Shown one piece after another: positions 20,062 through 31,345 of a DNA stretch of 64,000 nt. Positions within the stretch are counted from its first letter, which is position 1, and each line of letters begins with the position of its first letter. Made by a program: the position numbers and the translations under genes. This DNA is from Lentinula raphanica (taxonomy: Eukaryota; Basidiomycota; Agaricomycetes; Agaricales; Omphalotaceae), in contig JANVFP010000038.1 of NCBI GenBank assembly GCA_027919835.1, positions 62,001 to 126,000 on the forward strand. Reading direction: 5' to 3'. The notes under the pieces were generated by a model. It had not been told where the DNA came from, ran no database searches, and saw nothing but the letters and a program-made list of their open reading frames with translations.

Positions 20062-20526
20062 AGGGTTCTTCATAACGGACATGGTACGACAGTGATATCA
20101 GGGTCTTCATCTTGTTCATTGAAATCTCGTTTGGTCAGCGACTCAGCGTGTCCTATGATTGATGATGACCTAGCCATTTAGGCGATCATGATGATTTTTA
20201 CACGTTCTCTATTCTCTCTCCCTTTCCAGTATGTACGATGATGGCTGCATGATGTTCAAGTATTCCACGAGCAAGAGTTCGGATTCCCCAGTCATGAAGT
20301 GGTCCACTGTTCTAGTAGTACATTGATGGTGTATCATAGGAATGTTCCACACGATATACGTACTTCTTGTTCATATTCTACAGTATAGCGCGAATGGACT
20401 TCCGAAGATTGAATCAGAGAGAAAAATCAAAATTAAGGCAGGCTCAGCCTTCAGGTCTTGAATTGACGCTGAATTATGTAATAGCCTGCTGGCATCCCCA
20501 TCTTGACTGTTTACTTCGACATCATC
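20062..20526. other. intergenic downstream of B5
   Basis: 3' flank of B5 and promoter side of the next gene; no features recognised. Confidence 0.5.
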
Positions 20527-21611
20527 ATGTTCAAACGCATCGCACGAAAGCGTAAACGCTTAGAGGAAGAAGAAGCCTTGGGAATTGACGAGGAAATGAG
20601 GGAAGCTCTGGGGATCAACGCTGTGAATACGGATTCGGATGAATCCGAGTCGGACTCTGACCAAAATGATCCAGACGAAGATGAATCCAAAGTTTCTGAG
20701 CAAGCCTCTGCCGACGAGAGTGATATTTTGGATGAGGAAGATGAAGAAGATGGGGAAGGACAGTCTCAAGCTGAGGAAGAAGTGTCTGAGGTTGGAGATA
20801 TGGTGGATGCGGATGAACCTCCAGCTATATCAAAACGCGCGTTGAAAAAGGCTAGTTTTCTATGGCGTAGCATGTACAAATGTGAATACTCCTGCTCATA
20901 TTACATCTTCAGCAAGCCCGCCAACAACAAATCCAGAAACTTCGCGAACGAAAACAAAGGTGGAAGCGGAAGGTGGCGAGCACAAAATCAGAGGCAGCGA
21001 CGATATCCTCACCAACGGATGAACATCCTATTGTTCAAATCTCTGCGAAGTCCCATTTCGGAATCTCCGCTGTCTCCTCGCTCAGGTCTCCCGCTTCCAG
21101 TCAATCTCGAACCTCAAAATCCTCCAAACCCAATTCGTCCTCAGACTCAAGCGTCAGAAATAAATCCATAGCACCCAGATCACAGTCCAAATCTCGCTCT
21201 AAAATCAACGCGACTAGCGCCATCTTCACTGTGCCAGATCCTTTGTACGAAGATGCTCGTGCGACTGATGCAGTCAAGACACCAAAAGTGATGAAAACTA
21301 AGAAGAGGTCGATCAAAGGTGACAATGATGGCAACATGGATAAGACGAAGAGGCAGTCGGTGAGAAAAGCTAGTACAGACTCGAGCGGGACAATCGAATC
21401 CGCGAAAATAACAGGCACAACATCCGTGTCGGGTGTGCTTATGGGTGGAAAGGCAATGCCCAAGCCCATGCAGTTGCCTACTAAAACTGCAAGAGGCACG
21501 AGTAAAGCTCTCGTGACGAATTCTGTATCAAACTCAGAACCTCTGCTGGATTCTATCCGTCCGCGGAAGAAGAAGAAGAAATCGAAGGAGGTGACACAGG
21601 CGATAGGCTAA
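20527..21611 (+). CDS. charged, probably nuclear or nucleolar protein, one intron
   Basis: Starts MFKRIARKRKRLEEEEALGI and continues with a long acidic Asp/Glu/Ser stretch (about residues 37-95). After SKRALKK comes an intron of about 66 nt, then a basic coiled stretch (RQQQIQKLRERKQRWKRK) and a Ser/Lys-rich tail ending RPRKKKKKSKEVTQAIG. Two splice choices fit the frame: a GC-AG intron (AAG|GCTAGT...TTCAG) or GT-AG from 20854 to the second AG of CAGCAAG. Composition suggests a ribosome-biogenesis or chromatin factor, but I recognise no named domain. It may begin at an upstream GTG-read frame in other models; the ATG at 20527 is preferred. Confidence 0.6.
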
Positions 21612-22006
21612 GTAGAGTCTACTAGATTTCAGAACTTTGTTGATGCTCGACTACCTGAATTGCGAGTTGCTTATGGAGCCGTCTTTGTGTTCTCATTGGT
21701 CGTCTGCCATCTGCCATCCCACGAGCTTTCTGGAAGGTCATTGCACTCATTCCCATCCTTCACGCGTCACGAACCATCCAACACTCTCGAGCATTATTAT
21801 CCCGACCAGTGATTGTGAACTTCTGACGACGACGTGAACGGATCACTCTTTACCTTGTTGTACTACCTGCCAGCTCTAACAAGTGGGACAAGGTGTAATA
21901 CTAATAACACCAGATTCTCGTCTCATTCATTATTTCTCCAACTACACTCTAACTACACTACTCTGATCGTCAACAAACAGCGCTGCTCGCGGCATCGTTG
22001 ACAAAT

Positions 22007-22762
22007 TCACTGGTAGTGGTTTTCCGAATCAGACGAAGTCAAGAGACCAAAAAAAGAGGTATGTAACACTTACCCGCTTGCTGTAAATCTTCGTACTGTC
22101 ATGCTTGAAAATTTCGCCCTTAGAGCCTCCGAAAGCATGCCCAGTACATTCTCCTTCACAAACGGTCTCCTCAAAGGTAAACGTAACATGATTCGTGTCC
22201 TCCGAGCGACTGGTGTGGTAGTCGTTCAAGAAAACGACATCCAACGTCTTTCCTTCCAAGTCCAACTCCTTCGCTGCAGCATTGAGCAAGGACTGAACAG
22301 CTTTCTTGGCGTTGGACTGTGCTTTCGCCCGATCGGGGTTGTTCGAATCGGACGTGAGATCGTTGTGGAACGTGACTCGGATCGTCACTTTGTTGCGAGC
22401 GCGGCTGGAGAGGTTGGATAGAGCTGCTACGAAGGCTTCGCGGGACTCGAGGTCGGCGGAGGTGAGCCCGAAGGTCTCTCGAGCATCGATCTCTTCGCCT
22501 CGAGCGTTGAAGAGCTGTGTACCGCGAGCGTGGTAGACGTTCACTGCGATAGGGCCTCCGAGCTGGCGAAGGTCAAGATCGTGGTCAGAGGGAGCACGAG
22601 CCTCGACGGCGGCTCCGTTGTTGTCGACCTGTGTTATCACGAGATGATCAATGTCTGCTTTCAGATGTCATGGTATGACTGGAAGGCGGTACTCACGGCA
22701 ATGGGGACTGCAGAGGCAGCAGCGAACAGCCCAAGGACGAAGCAAGCAATATTGAAACGCAT
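22007..22762 (-). CDS. small secreted protein of unknown family
   Basis: Exon 1 22762-22697 encodes the signal peptide MRFNIACFVLGLFAAASAVP. Exon 2 starts at 22628 (VDNNGAAVEARAPSDHDLDL) and includes LGGPIAVNVYHARGTQLFNA, a segment RVTFHNDLTSDSNNPDRAKA, AVQSLLNAAAKELDLEGKTL, and near the end CEGECTGHAFGGSKGEIFKH with a Cys pair. It ends IYSKR at a GTAAGT donor; splicing to ctaccag gives an immediate TGA (22009-22007), whereas reading through ends at 22029. Asp/Arg pairs after the signal peptide may be processing sites. No known family. Confidence 0.65.
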
Positions 22763-24619
22763 GGCGACTGACGGGTTAAGTCAAATTTAAAAGTGTCGAG
22801 TAGGAGTTACTAGTAGGGGGTAAGCTCGTGAATGCGAGCTTTGTGTGTGCGATGGAGAATTTTTTGGTTGGTCGAGTGAAGACGATGATACAATTCCTTT
22901 GGCCGGCAAAGAGAGTTGTACTAAGTGTTGTGAGTGCTGAAAGGCTTGCCAGAAGCTTGAGGCTTCTCATGTCGATCTTCGCCCACCTTTTATACTCTAG
23001 CTAGCTGGCTTACGCGTTACGAATTATCCTGTTTATGGGTGAGTGTGCTTACTACATCCGTTCAAAAACTTGGAGTCTGTCTACACTCTGGCACTCGGAG
23101 TAGCAGATGCTCCCCGCCTTGTTTCAATGCATAATACACTACGGTACTGTCTTTATCTCCCGCACGGTTTAAAATGCAAGGCTGCTGAAGTGATCTATAG
23201 ATATGTCAAAATGTCATTGGCAATGCATATTCAAAACCCCATTCCAGATCTGCGTATGTACTAGTTCTTTGCTGTCTCTCTTACCTTCGAGCTTGGAAAT
23301 TGTACCCACAGTCTGACCTTCGACTTTGAAGTTTGTAGGTCAGATTACACCTCAGGAAACTAGCCCAGTGAGGGATCTGAGGAGACCCTTGAAGAGTTAA
23401 CAGAGTAGTATCCAGAGTTAAAGGTGCTGTGCCAGGCTCTGGCTCAACGCGACAGATGAAACAAAAACCAGGATAATTGACAGACCATGATTGTTGTATG
23501 ATACGAGTTCGGGAAGGGGGACATATAATCGGAAAGAATCGATATCACGATTCCACCAACGGTCCTCAATTTCGAATTCGTTTTTGATTTCACTGACGGA
23601 TACTATATCAGTGTGCTCTAGAAGGATGAACGAGAGAAGAGATAAGTCGGGACGCGGTCCATCATTACCAGTGAACACAGGGTTAACATTTGCCCTTCCG
23701 CGCGTCCACAATACAAGATATATCAGATGAACCCATCATAATACAATGTGGCCAGTCTACGGATGAGCCAAAGTTGTGCCATCGTTAGCTTGTCCAGGCT
23801 AGTAGCTGGCTGACTCGAATAATATGTCGGAAAGAGAAGTGGCCTCGCTCATGAAACGTCCAACTCCAATCTATGTATGTCTACTAGCTCAAGGTCGCTA
23901 TGTTCCTGGCACAGAGTTTCGAGTTCTTTGGAAGGAACAGGTTTTAGTATTTATCGTGAAAGGTAGTACGTGATATATTCGAGCAGGGTAGGTACTATAT
24001 CAGAGTATCAGCTCAATATATCAGCTCAGAAACAGCTCGGAAAGTGGGTGGCACTATGATCAGGATTTTTCGTATCCTTAGTACGGTCGTTAGATTCAAG
24101 AGTCTAAACAAGTTGTAATACTGTCGTCGGACATCTTCATGAAAACTGAGGGTTTTCAGAAATGACAGTGTTCAACTAACCTGAATTTGAGTGCGGAGGC
24201 TTGAAAAATATAAGATCGACCTGCTTTGGAGAGCCTTTGCGAAGGTCGGAAGATCGAAGTATTCCGAAAGTCCATGGTGCTCGCTTCCCTTGAGCTTACT
24301 CTCCCGTAGGCGGCGGACTCATGTAAGTCAAGCTTGCTAATTTAGACCTTGAGCTCGATAGCGTGGCAGGACCTAGTCTCGCGAGCCAGAATTCTCGAGA
24401 GAGAAGATGAAGTCGTTAGGCAGGACCCATGCAGAGGAACAGCCGTGGTTTCATGAATTCAAAACATGGGTTTCAGATGAAGGTAATAATGTCCTCGCTA
24501 ATTACCCACAGAAACTGACCATATGCCACATCATAGATTCATAAGATATCCAACCTTCCTTCCTCCACACATTCTTTTTATGTAGGAAAATCATCCTTTT
24601 TGAATTAATTTTATTTTCA
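22763..24619. other. 1.9-kb gene-poor region
   Basis: Upstream of the secreted gene. Only short unrecognised open frames were found. No tRNA, repeat array or domain was seen before the dispersed repeat at 24620. Confidence 0.5.
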
Positions 24620-24700
24620 CCCACCCGGCTGTTCCCTTGTGGGACCCCACCTCTGGTGGAGCCGTGTACTTTCCTTCCTTCCTTCCTTCCTTCCTTCCCA
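24620..24700 (-). repeat. dispersed repeat copy 2 with (TTCC)n
   Basis: Inverted relative to 14395-14465: gttcccttgtggga, ccccacctctggtggagcc, then seven or eight TTCC units. Confidence 0.55.
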
Positions 24701-24788
24701 CAGACATATCGCTATCGGGCCCACGTTCGTTATAGTCAACTCTAGTCAACTTCGAATGTAACAAAAAAAGGCAGAGAAAAAAGAAGAT

Positions 24789-24881
24789 AGCCCACCGCGA
24801 GGGTCGAACTCGCAGCCTTCAGATACCTGCCTAGTACATGTAGTAAGAGTCTGACGCTCTATCCGATTGAGCTAGGCGGGC
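24789..24881 (-). tRNA. tRNA-Lys (anticodon CUU) with a 19-nt intron
   Basis: On the minus strand: acceptor GCCCGCC pairs with GGTGGGC (one G-T pair), D arm GCTC...GAGC, anticodon stem TCAGA/TCTGA with loop CT-CTT-A-A, T arm GCGAG-TTCGACC-CTCGC, discriminator T. The intron (24843-24825) lies one base 3' of the anticodon, the standard eukaryotic place. A T run for Pol III termination follows about 13-20 nt downstream. Confidence 0.9.
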
Positions 24882-25108
24882 CGATATGTGACAGGGTTCA
24901 CTGACCAACATCATTGTTAAACAAGCAATACCAGCACATCTCGAGGCAAAACAAAGAGAGTGATCAATGGGGAACCGTTCCACACGTGGTAGAACCGTAT
25001 AACCCCCAGCTCAGTGTCGACCGAACCATGGTGTAAGGTAGGAACGACTAAATAGTCATAACAATGGAACAAAACATAGCACCTGCCCGGCTATCTTCTC
25101 TCTAACGA

Positions 25109-26881
25109 CTACCTCAACTTCCTCTCCACGCTTTCACACATCGCCAGAACCTCCCCAATCCCAGGTCTCTCCCCAGGATCCACCTTTAGCATTCTGTCAA
25201 TCATCTCCTTCAACCCATTCGAATACCTTCCTTCGCTCCCACGAGGGTGCTTGTATTGTGCGTTGAGCACAGCCATGGCAATGGACCCGCCTTGTTCAGT
25301 CGTCTGGGTGTTCTCGAATGGGGAGTGTGAGTAGGCCATGGCGAATAGAAGGCATCCGAGGGACTTTGTGGGTAGATATATCAGCATTTGGGAGATAGAT
25401 TGGACAGAGTTGCGGGAGGCTTACCCATATATCAACCTTTTCGTCCAACATAGTCCCAGTCTTGACGTCGAACAGTTCTGGTGCGCGGTATGCCATTGTT
25501 GATTGCTCTGCAGCGATATCCTGATATGACAAGTGTGAGTATCCAGTCGAGTATGAGAAACAAGTGTATCAAGCTAGGAAAACGAACCTGCTGATATAGC
25601 GCCATCGAGCGATTCTCGATTTTGATTCGCGCTCTCATGGTGGAACCAAAGTCCATGAGTATAGGTCGGCCCTCGTCCGATATCATAACGTTTCTGTGGA
25701 ACGAAACGAGAGCTCAGCATCTACGGCAAAAGAAAGTAAGGAGAAGAGCATTACTCACCCAGGCTTGATATCCCTATGTGCATACGGAACGATCTCGCCT
25801 TCTTCACCAGCGCCACCTTCACCATCTATTCCAGCAACATCCTCATCTCCATCGAACAACACCTCTCCTCCTGTATCATTCCCTCCCATCAATCCTTCTT
25901 CCTCATCCCTGTTAATTAGCGGCACAGAACCGGAAGCACTCCGTGATGGCTTGTTTCTAGACAAAGACGCTGAAGGACCATAGGAGTATCCTCCTTCTGC
26001 ATCGCCCTCTGGTTCAGGGAACCTATGATCGTCATCTTCATCGCCGCTTCCTCCTCCTCCATGCGAATTCGACGCATTTCCATTGGGCCTTCCCTGGGAA
26101 CTCGACCCGCGGACACCATTCGCTCTTCTGTTCCGGTCTGCATTGGTTCCCTTGCCCTTCTTCGAGCCCTTCGTAGGTCTCCATTCATGCATTGCCCTCA
26201 CAGCCTCGCACGTGCCTTTGAATAGCTTGATCATTTCCAGTTCGGAAAAGTGGGAATGGTTGATGAGATGGGCGTTAATGAGGTCTTGGACGTTGCCTCG
26301 CTAATGAACACTGAGTTTGAGCCAATAAACCTAGTAAGGATGAGCGAAGAGTATTGGCCTACCTGGTATAGTGGGAGGAATAGATAGACGACTTTCCCTT
26401 CTCCGTCATCGTCCTGGACAACAGCCGAGTCAAGGATGCGTATAATGTTTGGGTGTCGGAATCTTCTGTAGGCCTCGACCTCGCGCATGGCTTCCTTCAC
26501 GCCATCGTTGCCTGTCGGACAGCGGATCTTCTTGAGGGCGAATTGACGCTAGAAAGACTGGTGTAAGCGATATTGCAGCAACATGGCCAGTAGTAAGATA
26601 GAAGCACTCACTCCACTTCCTTCATCTTGCGCTAGATAGACAAAAGAGAAACCTCCTTCTCCCAGGACTTTTAATATTTTGACTAGATACGATGATGGGA
26701 ACAGCTGGTCAATATCTAGTTCTCCGTAAAACATGCCAATGAGCTTACACGTTCTACCGTTAATCTTCACCTTGGCCTCCTGCTGACACATCACACAGCT
26801 CGACCAGCCTGCGGAGAGAGCCCATAGTGCGTCTTTGGCTTGGTCTTTGAGGTTTGTTAGTGTTGAAGATAGATGGTCCAT
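25109..26881 (-). CDS. serine/threonine kinase of the STK16/ENV7 (NAK) type, 484 aa, 6 exons
   Basis: Exons 26881-26612, 26548-26363, 26300-25759, 25693-25588, 25520-25425 and 25363-25109. All kinase marks are present: glycine loop LGEGGFSFVYLA, lysine in RQFALKKIRC, helix-C Glu in REVEAYRRFRHPNII, catalytic HRDIKPGN, metal-binding DFGST and YRAPELF. The layout and the SLGCLLFAMAYSHSPFE segment fit the STK16/ENV7 group of membrane-associated Golgi/vacuole kinases. Two cysteines near residue 30 (WSSCVMC) could be palmitoylated, as in that group (inference). Unusual: an insert of about 130 residues, rich in Gly, Asn and acidic stretches (SKKGKGTNADRNRRANG...), sits just before the catalytic loop. 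Confidence 0.85.
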
Positions 26882-27183
26882 TACGCTGGCACTCTGGTGG
26901 TTAGATAATTTGTGTTATCCGCTGGTGGAGTAGGCGGTTCTTTTCCAGCTCTCGAGTGTAGTCCCGGCGTGAAATCAAGATGTGGAATGAGATGGGCGGT
27001 GTGAGAGAAAGACAAGTTTGGCAAGGAGTTTGGCGGGGCTGCGGTGTACCACGTATATTTTGAGTTTCTGTAAACAAGGCACTCTAACATAAGCGCCCAA
27101 CTCATCTCGTCGGCGTGCGAGCGCTTAAATTTCCATTCTAAGTTCCTTCGACTCTCGAGTCATTGTTAAAACAAAAAACCAGC
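26882..27183. other. divergent promoter region, kinase / carbonic anhydrase
   Basis: About 300 bp between two head-to-head starts; no specific element recognised. Confidence 0.5.
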
Positions 27184-28137
27184 ATGCCCTTCCGTCACCT
27201 TGCGTATTCGCTCTACGCATGTAACAGCAATATGTTCAACATGTTGGGCTCTCCCGGAATATCTACTGGAGCTGGTGTGGTCAGGCATTGTTCGAGCTCG
27301 ACCAAAGATGTTCAACCTCCGATTGCTTTGCCCCCGACAAAAAAATTGGCCATAGGTATCTATGTCTTGATCTCTTTCGAATAATGTTGAATCACGATTA
27401 TAGTGACTTGTATGGACGCACGAATCAAGTGGGTCCAATCCCACTTCGAAACTATGCTCATTCACCAACTGAATTCCATACGTTCCTGTTCATCATCCCG
27501 GGTCTTTTCTCCTTGAATGACAATTCGGAAAAAGTCCGTTCACCCAACTAGGCATTAAACCAGGCGAGGCTCATATCATTAGGAACGCCGGTGGAATGGC
27601 GTAAGTCTTCTGCCTCTATCACGTCTATGCTAGGTAACACTTCCTCTTTCCAATTCTGCCCTTCTTCAACCGTAGTCGAGATGCTCTCCGCTCACTCGTC
27701 ATATCCCAACGTCTTCTGGGCACTCGTGAAATCGCGGTCTATCATCATACCGGATGCGGAATGGCCACTTTTTCAAAACCTTACTTGAGAACTCTTGTCA
27801 CGGAAAATTCAATGGATGAGGACAAACAATTGACTGGACGTATGGTGGACGAGATGGACTTTCTGGAATGGCCTGGTGTCTCTTCGAATCTGTCTAGTAC
27901 ATCAACAAGCATACCCCAGGCGAGCGAGTCTTCGAAACCGACAAGAGGATTAGATTCACCGTTGTTATCTTCCCTGAAATCCGAAGTCGATTTCCTTCGA
28001 ACCCATCCCCTCATTCTGCGAGGGACAAAGATCAGTGGGTGGGTGTGGGATATCGGGAAGGAAGAGGTGAGATCAATTCATCATGTATTGAACAAGCTGA
28101 TTGACTCTCTGTTAATCAGGCAATTCGAATCATCTAA
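27184..28137 (+). CDS. beta-class carbonic anhydrase, 223 aa, 5 exons
   Basis: Catalyses reversible CO2 hydration. Exons 27184-27355, 27404-27428 (25 nt), 27535-27600, 27676-28066 and 28120-28137; the phases all agree. Spliced product: LPPTKKLAIVTCMDARINPF, TQLGIKPGEAHIIRNAGGMA, DALRSLVISQRLLGTREIAV, YHHTGCGMATFSK. The zinc ligands and the Asp-Arg dyad of beta-CAs (C-x-D-x-R and H-x-x-C) are all there; the usual TDC is TGC here. It ends HPLILRGTKISGWVWDIGKEEAIRII. A variable loop (PGVSSNLSSTSTSIPQ...) follows the active site. The N terminus is short and ill-matched to relatives, so the exact start is uncertain. Confidence 0.85.
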
Positions 28138-29944
28138 CCTATTGCACAATAACATGATATCTAGTGTGCATAATGCATTCGTCGAAGATTTATACAGGGA
28201 ATATACGATTGGCGTCTTTTTCTGTCATACATCTCATCGCGCGGTACATCATCTGCTGAACTTGAGTATTCTTATAATGTTTGTAGCACCTCCTCAGACT
28301 GATCACTCGTCAGCTCTTTTCTATTGCAAGTTAGTACATAATCAAAGGGGGTCGATTCGCGCCAGGTCGCGCCTGGTCACAGTGGTCAGGCCAGTTCGCG
28401 CCCTTGGAAATTATATTGATACGGAGCGAAGCGAAGGCACTGCCTTGTCGCTTATACGCTGATGTCCGTTGGACCGATGGTCGATGGCTTGAAAGTTGAA
28501 GTTGCCCGGAGTGTAGGCCAAAAAAGCTCAATATGTATGCAATCTTTCTTTCGTCTTGCCACCCTCACTGCGGCTCAGCGTACGTTCCCCTTGAAGAACA
28601 GCAGGAGTCCAACGGTGAGGAATCCATTTTGATTGCTGACAACGTTTCCTCTTCTGATCCATAGTATAGGCTGGACTCCACCACTTGAACCAAGTTTTCA
28701 AACGCATTTGCAATGCCTCTCGTCCACGCTTTCACCCGGATTACACGGGCTCATGTCTCAACTTTGTTTTCTCTGCGCCCTTGCTCCATCTTTTGTCTTG
28801 CTGCGTGCATCAGCAGCATTGCCGTCATCGCTCGTCCAATAGACCAGAAGTTCGCGTACGAATACCGTGAGTGAGGCTAGCTCGCACAAGGCCCTGTTAT
28901 GCCACCACCCGATCATAGGCTGAATCGAAACCCGAAATGCAGCGATCCTTCTCTCCGAAACAGTTTCCAATTACCTCGACTCGGAGGGAAAGGCCGCAAG
29001 TATGGTACTCCCGATTCTTACCATAGATCACCATATCTTCGGACACTTGGATCCAGGAGCGCAAGTGCCCCCCGGGAAACTCATTGGCCAAGCTCGCTTC
29101 CTTTCTGATTCACAGGGCATATTTTGGCCTAGCATATACCGAGTTTCTGCGGCACGATTTTTGGCTCCGGGTCCTAAGGATAAGGGTTCTGTTATATATT
29201 GGAGGTCTCTCGATGATGTTATGAATCGTCTGAGGGAACTACATGTAATCGATGATGTGTCGATGGAAAACTGGAAACTAGAGCTAGAGTCGGCGCAAAT
29301 GCCACAAACAACGGGTGAGTAGGAGATTCTCTGATTTTTTGTCTACTACTCATTTGATTGGGATTTAGAGATCAGGCTATATATATCAACAGTTGTCATC
29401 GACGAGAAAGAGAACCGAAGGATGGCAATTCCGAGTCTCCACATAGGTGATCAATATTTTGGACAGGAACCAGCAATGTCAGCGTCCCAAGCTGGAAAAT
29501 ACATAGGCAGAATTCACTCAGGAGTTTTCAGTACATTTTGGGCTGACACACACCGTCTGTTTGGGGCACGATCTTCGGCTTCGGGTCTAGTAGGCCTTAT
29601 GAGGGTTCCATTGATTATTGGAGGTCTCTCGATGATGTTATGGAACGTCTACAGAAATTCAACCTGATCAATGAAGAAGCGATGAAGACTTGGAAGAAAG
29701 AGTTGCAGTCGGCACTAACGGCCAGAGCTGGAGAATGTCAGTAGTAGGAGGATTCCTGAATTTTTCTTGCATACGCTGACTCTTTTGGGTTAGCGATCAG
29801 CCTAGTCGTGTATCGTGACAAAAGTGGCAGCCGTATGACCGGCGAGGTTTCTCTGCTCGTTGGTGACACTGGGAAGATCATTTCGCCCGATCATGATAAG
29901 CCGATTACCGCTGGAAAGTTGCAACACAGGACATCGTTCCATAC

Positions 29945-30188
29945 CATCAGCAAAATCACTTCTGGCCTGGAGTCTCTAAGAGACTCCAGGCATACCCCCC
30001 TTTTCCTACAGGCTCTAGAGTCTCTGAGAGTTTCTAGGCACCCTGAGGAAATTTGAAGTTTCTTTGAATGTCTTCTCAAGTTCTCTAGAGTCTCTCAGGC
30101 TCTCTCAGAGACTCTAGAGCCTGTAGGAAAAGGGGGGGTATGCCTGGAGTCTCTTAGAGACTCCAGGCCAGAAGTGATTTTGCTGATG
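29945..30188. mobile_element. near-perfect foldback element in C1 exon 4
   Basis: The ends catcagcaaaatcacttctgg and ccagaagtgattttgctgatg are reverse complements, and the arms stay nearly identical for about 90 bp. Within each arm lies a further palindrome, gcctggagtctct/agagactccaggc around one central base. It sits between codons that are contiguous in the parent frame; a 2-bp AC duplication (or 5-bp ACCAT) flanks it. Confidence 0.7.
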
Positions 30189-30368
30189 ACCATTGGTAGG
30201 GTTGCTAAAGACATCCACATTGACGACTTGCGCGATTACGCTGCATCTCCGGATAACGAGCATCGATTCAGTGGACATCAAGAAGACGTCGCTAAATGGG
30301 AGAAAGAAGAAGAAGAACTCGCACCGAAAACAGGACGCACCTGGGGTCGCTTCAAAGAATGGAAGTGG

Positions 30369-30643
30369 CACTGCATGCACGACCAAATAAGTGGCCCAAG
30401 ATTATGATGAAATTATCTTAAACTCTCGAATAATGGGAAGATACTAAGTAGCACCATATATGGTAAGCTTAATTAGATTTTCTACCAAAAGTTGACCATA
30501 AGTTTACATATGTGGTCATTTTTCAAAATATGTTTAAGATGAGTTTTACCATATGTGGGACTACTTAGGATTTTCCCATTATCCGAGAATTCAAAATAAG
30601 TTCAGTATAACTTTGGACCACTTATTTGGTCGTGCATGCAGTG
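30369..30643. mobile_element. 275-bp MITE in C1 exon 4
   Basis: Terminal inverted repeats cactgcatgcacgaccaaat / atttggtcgtgcatgcagtg and weaker similarity inward (acttattt, taatgggaa). TGG is found on both sides (30366-30368 and 30644-30646), a likely 3-bp target duplication. AT-rich interior, no coding capacity. Confidence 0.75.
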
Positions 30644-31059
30644 TGGATCGGCAGAGTCATAGAGCGTGCCCTGGGAGACTTGGTTTTTTCGAAAGCGACA
30701 CAGGATAAATTTTTCAAAGAACAAAAAACACTCCTCGGAAAGGCATTCAGAGAACTGAGGCAACAAAGAGGGTCTTATGGAATAGGAAAAAAGCGAAAGG
30801 CTTCTTCCGAGTCGCTGCGAGAATCGCTGAGTGGCTCTAGTAGTAAGAAACAAGGTAGAAGGTCATCTCGGACTCCGTAGAGTCGCTGAAGGAAGGAAGA
30901 GATTGCAGTAGCGGTAAACAAACAATACCATTCCCAGATATCTCCTACTACCTTGCTAACCATCCAATTTGTAGCCATTTGGAGAAGATCCTACCGCGAT
31001 TCGAGGGAGACCTTGAGCTCTTTAGTCCTCATGAAGCTTCGAAGGCTCATCATTGGATT

Positions 31060-31345
31060 TGGGCGCCCTCTAGCGAGAGGGCAAGTTTGCTTCTCCTGTC
31101 GGTTTCGGTTTCCTTTTTATGTTCACACTTCTTCCTGCCTTGGTCACGACTCGGAACCACTACCTTGGCCGCCAATATTTATCCTCGTATTATGCTTGTA
31201 AGGCACTCGCCTGCTTTCTATTCTTCACCAATGCTGTATGTAAGACCACCTTGCCAAACAATTTTCCACTCTTCCAGAGTGGGCGATATCATTGCTCTTA
31301 CACCCTTGTAATGAATATATCCAGAAAATTGTTCGTGCATTCATC
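31060..31345 (-). pseudogene. C-family 3' fragment
   Basis: On the minus strand it reads YIHYKGVRAMISPTLEEWKI, then VWQGGL, matching GYVHHRSVKAITSSTLSEWE / VWKGGL of the gene at 35254-36499, and DNA similarity continues through gcgagagggc and ttgcttctcc. Only the last part of the C-terminal exon remains, with frame breaks. Confidence 0.6.

Larger units (their letters stand above)
28713..30880 (+). pseudogene. C1: unrecognised-family gene broken by two foldback insertions and a frameshift
   Basis: Exons 28713-28866 (N-terminal hydrophobic segment CSIFCLAACISSIAVIA), 28943-29314, 29369-29736 and 29794-30880. Exons 2 and 3 carry two related repeats: PSIYRVSAARFLAPG...YWRSLDDVMNRLRELHVIDD, and LFGARSSAS...YWRSLDDVMERLQKFNLINE. 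In the second a base is missing near 29585 (GGTCTAG against GGTCCTAAG), shifting the frame. Exon 4 (SLVVYRDKSGSRMTGEVSLL) is split by a 244-bp foldback after RTSFHT and by a 275-bp foldback after FKEWKW; without them the frame runs on to KKQGRRSSRTP. Homologous to the gene at 35254-36499. No known domain. Confidence 0.65.

Noticed and set aside
28340..28450. GC-rich stretch tcgcgccaggtcgcgcctgg considered as a transposon end
   Set aside because: No partner end or target duplication was found nearby.
27761..28462. Long plus-strand frame continuing past the carbonic anhydrase
   Set aside because: After KEE a good intron (GTGAGA...AATCAG) leads to a six-codon last exon; the read-through part has no family match.
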